The notes under the pieces: model-generated
Told to the model about the DNA's origin: nothing
Database searches by the model: none
What the model saw: only the letters and a program-made list of their open reading frames with translations
Made by a program: the position numbers and the translations under genes
Assembly (NCBI GenBank): GCA_017861095.1
Contig: JAGFXI010000094.1
Span: 1 to 7,096, forward strand
Source of the DNA: Deltaproteobacteria bacterium
Lineage (GTDB): Bacteria > Desulfobacterota > Syntrophobacteria > BM002
DNA: 7,096 bases
Reading direction: 5' to 3'
Shown here: positions 5,151 through 7,096 of the stretch, piece after piece
How positions within the stretch are numbered: position 1 is the first letter of the stretch
How the letters are laid out: every line of letters starts with the position of its first letter

Positions 5151-5485
5151 TGGACCCTCCGACCGGGATGCCAGCTGGTGTTTTGCAGATGTCGACCCAC
5201 ATTTACCCAGCGACTGGGGCGCGTGCCGGGCCGATAGCGACGCATGGCCGGCGCAGCCTCTTTGCGGCGCAGGGCTTGATGCATCGTTACTGCGATGGTG
5301 ATGGCGCTCAGGGCTTCGGCATCGAGGCCGGCGGGGTACTCGGGCCCGGAGGGCTCTTCCATAGGCGGTTGAGTGCGGTCAAATCGGAGAAGCAGGGTGA
5401 TGAAGAGGGCCATCACGGCAAGAAGCAAGAACACCAATCCCATCCCAAACACGGTGAGCTGTATCCCAATATTGAGTGATTCCAC
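5147..5485 (-). CDS. mmdD: Small membrane anchor subunit of sodium-pumping decarboxylase (OadG-like)
   Basis: This 112-residue protein has one N-terminal membrane helix (LNIGIQLTVFGMGLVFLLL and on, residues 4-33) followed by a soluble cytoplasmic tail. The helix sequence with FGMG is typical of OadG/MmdD gamma-delta subunits, which join the carboxyltransferase and carrier to the membrane beta subunit and help assembly. The tail includes ALSAITIAVTMHQALRRKE and ends with a Trp/Arg-rich segment SRWVNVGRHLQNTSWHPGRR, which fits the C-terminal RW...GR pattern of the family. Start choice: GTG 5485 has GGAG 8 bases upstream; an earlier in-frame GTG at 5494 (three codons more) overlaps that site and is less likely. 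It begins 28 bases after the carboxyltransferase stop and ends in a 4-base overlap with the carrier gene. Confidence 0.87.
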   Translation of the reverse strand: MESLNIGIQLTVFGMGLVFLLLAVMALFITLLLRFDRTQPPMEEPSGPEYPAGLDAEALSAITIAVTMHQALRRKEAAPAMRRYRPGTRPSRWVNVGRHLQNTSWHPGRRVQ

Positions 5486-5513
5486 GCTATACACTCCAGG
5501 GTGTGATCAATAA

Positions 5514-7058
5514 CTATACCGGCATCAATCCATGTTTCTTCGGGGGGTTCTGCTTGACCTTGGTTCGCAGCACCTCGAGGGCGCGAATGAGGCGAGGCCT
5601 GGTTTCCTTCGGCTCGATCACCTCGTCTATTTGCCCGACGTTGGCGGCGGTATACGGGTTGAAAAACTTGGCGCGATATTCCTCGACGAACTGACGCTCA
5701 AGCGCGGCAGGGTTTGCAGCGGATGCGAGCTCACGCTTGCGCAAAAGGCGTACCGCGCCTTCCGCTCCCATGACCGCTATCTGCGCTGTCGGCCAGGCAA
5801 AGGCAACATCACAGCGCATCTGCCGAGAGCTCATGGCAATGTAGGCACCGCCGATGGCCTTTCTTGTGACGATGGAGATCTTCGGCACCGTTGCCTCGCA
5901 ATAGGCGTAGATTACCTTGGCGCCGTGACGGATAATCCCGTAGTGCTCCTGATCGAGACCCGGCAGGTAGCCCGGTGTGTCCACAAAGGTGATGAGGGGG
6001 ATGTTGAAGGCATCGCACATGCGAACAAAACGAGCGATCTTATCGCTCGAATCGATGTCGAGTACGCCCGCAAGATGAGCGGGCTGGTTGGCAACGATGC
6101 CGACTGAGTAGCCGTCCAGCCTGGCGAACCCGACCACCGCATTTCGCGCGTAGTAGGGGTGCACTTCGAGGAAACTTCCGTCGTCAACCACGGCATCGAT
6201 CACCTCGCCCATATCGTAGGGCTCGTGCTCGTCTGCCGGCACAACATCGTTGAGCGATTCTTCCATGCGATCCGGCGAATCATAGCGAGTAACCTGGGGC
6301 GGGTCCTCGGCATTGTTCTGGGGGAGGTAACTCAGCAGCAGCTTCACCAGCTCGATCGCCTCGTGGTCGCTCTCGGTTACAAACTGGGCGACGCCGCTCT
6401 TGCTATTGTGCACCAGGGTGCCGCCAAGATCGGTAAAAGTCACCTCCTCCCCGGTCACCGCCTTGATCACATCCGGGCCGGTGATGAACATGTAGCTTAT
6501 TCCCCGCGCCATGATGATGAAATCGGTGAGGGCGGGGGAATATACCGAACCGCCGGCGCACGGTCCGAGCATAACCGAGATCTGAGGGATAACCCCGGAT
6601 GAGAGAACGTTCCGCACGAAGACTTCGCCGTAGGCCGCGAGACTGCGAAAGCCTTCCTGGATTCGCGCCCCACCGGAATCGTTCAAGCCGATGATGGGGA
6701 TCCCGCTTTCCATGGCGACGTCCTGGATGCGGCAAATCTTGTGCGACTGCACCTCGGAAAAGGAGCCGCCGACCACGGTAAAATCCTGGGCAAATACGGC
6801 AACTCGTCTGCCGTTGATCTTCCCGAAGCCGGTAACCACGCCATCACCGGGAAAGCGCTGTTTGTCCATGCCGAAGTCGGTGATGTTGTGCGTGGCGAGC
6901 GCCCCGAGCTCCTGAAACGTCCCTTCGTCGAGGAGGAGCGCCAGGCGCTCGCGGGCGGTCATTTTCCCCTTTGCATGCTGCTGGGCGATGCGCTCGGTGC
7001 CTCCGCCCTGCATGGCTCGTTCGCGCATTTCCCTTAGTGTGTTCAAGTAGTGAGACAT
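5514..7058 (-). CDS. mmdA: Acyl-CoA carboxyltransferase subunit, probable methylmalonyl-CoA decarboxylase alpha
   Basis: The cytoplasmic 514-residue enzyme moves the carboxyl group from an acyl-CoA (most likely methylmalonyl-CoA) to biotin on the carrier. Two crotonase-like halves are visible. The N half holds the ARERLALLLDEGTF entry motif (36-48), NDSGGARIQEG (126-136) and GPCAGGSVYSPA (165-176), whose glycines form one oxyanion hole. The C half holds FVDTPGYLPGLDQEH (358-372), RKAIGGAYIAM (399-409), giving the second oxyanion hole, and WPTAQIAVMGAEGAV (422-436). The end KKHGLMPV fits the KKHGN-P-like C-terminus of MmdA and PccB proteins. Length is normal for MmdA and for propionyl-CoA carboxylase beta; the pump genes that follow decide for a decarboxylase. 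Glutaconyl-CoA decarboxylase alpha is longer. Exact acyl-CoA is unproven. GGAGGG at 7067-7072 lies 8 bases before ATG 7058. The promoter must lie beyond the window, since only 38 bases remain upstream. Confidence 0.93.
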   Translation of the reverse strand: MSHYLNTLREMRERAMQGGGTERIAQQHAKGKMTARERLALLLDEGTFQELGALATHNITDFGMDKQRFPGDGVVTGFGKINGRRVAVFAQDFTVVGGSFSEVQSHKICRIQDVAMESGIPIIGLNDSGGARIQEGFRSLAAYGEVFVRNVLSSGVIPQISVMLGPCAGGSVYSPALTDFIIMARGISYMFITGPDVIKAVTGEEVTFTDLGGTLVHNSKSGVAQFVTESDHEAIELVKLLLSYLPQNNAEDPPQVTRYDSPDRMEESLNDVVPADEHEPYDMGEVIDAVVDDGSFLEVHPYYARNAVVGFARLDGYSVGIVANQPAHLAGVLDIDSSDKIARFVRMCDAFNIPLITFVDTPGYLPGLDQEHYGIIRHGAKVIYAYCEATVPKISIVTRKAIGGAYIAMSSRQMRCDVAFAWPTAQIAVMGAEGAVRLLRKRELASAANPAALERQFVEEYRAKFFNPYTAANVGQIDEVIEPKETRPRLIRALEVLRTKVKQNPPKKHGLMPV

Positions 7059-7066
7059 GGGTGTTA

Positions 7067-7072
7067 CCCTCC
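7067..7072 (-). promoter_or_regulatory. Ribosome binding site of the operon's first visible gene
   Basis: The minus strand reads GGAGGG with 8 bases to ATG 7058, confirming that start. No promoter can be recognised in the remaining 24 bases, and more genes may precede it in the same transcript. Confidence 0.7.
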
Positions 7073-7096
7073 AGATAGTTTACCGCTTGAAGAAGC

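Noticed and set aside
5532..6107. Plus-strand frame of 191 codons opposite the carboxyltransferase
   Set aside because: Antisense shadow of mmdA; no ribosome binding site or recognisable domain.
1..7096. CRISPR array, tRNA, rRNA, transposase or attachment site
   Set aside because: No repeated units, cloverleaf pattern, insertion-sequence ends or mobile-element genes were found on either strand.

Overview
The window is GC-rich (by eye around 60%) bacterial DNA. I read it as Gram-negative: it carries a lipobox lipoprotein, a PilZ protein with a MltD-like/LysM C-terminus, and a sodium-pump decarboxylase operon of the kind found in anaerobes. A Desulfobacterota-like (deltaproteobacterial) or similar anaerobic host would fit, but no taxonomic marker gene is present, so this is inference.

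Left part, plus strand. Positions 1-99 are the C-terminal end of a small ThiS/MoaD-like beta-grasp protein, followed by a strong inverted repeat (79-121). A lipoprotein of about 110 residues follows (274-606); its start lies inside a run of G tracts. Positions 607-962 hold no confident gene, only a protein-like minus-strand frame (stop at 664) that lacks a convincing start. The next gene (963-1817) joins a PilZ domain to a MltD-type linker and a LysM domain, with no visible export signal. Positions 1818-2353 form a convergent intergenic region with a rho-independent terminator candidate (2030-2056), a weak hairpin (2304-2322) and a doubtful small cysteine-rich reading frame.

Right part, minus strand, read from 7058 down to 2354. 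A compact operon in the order carboxyltransferase (5514-7058), small membrane anchor (5147-5485), biotin carrier (4623-5150) and membrane sodium pump (3508-4626) matches the mmdA-mmdD-mmdC-mmdB order of sodium-translocating methylmalonyl-CoA decarboxylases. Two junctions are ATGA overlaps. All the active-site and ion-path residues that I know for the beta subunit are in place. The carboxyltransferase moves the acyl-CoA carboxyl group to biotin on the carrier. The beta subunit then decarboxylates carboxybiotin and exports Na+, with the gamma-type subunit holding the complex together at the membrane.

The same strand continues with two single-pass membrane proteins of unknown function (3047-3385 and 2354-2992). 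They look co-transcribed with the decarboxylase, because no convincing terminator separates them. A strong Shine-Dalgarno followed by an ATG-TGA start-stop pair lies in the 122-base gap between the pump gene and the first of them.

Most of the window is recognisable. The parts least explained are the two downstream membrane proteins, the PilZ-LysM fusion, the start-stop element and the orphan minus-strand frame at 664-911.
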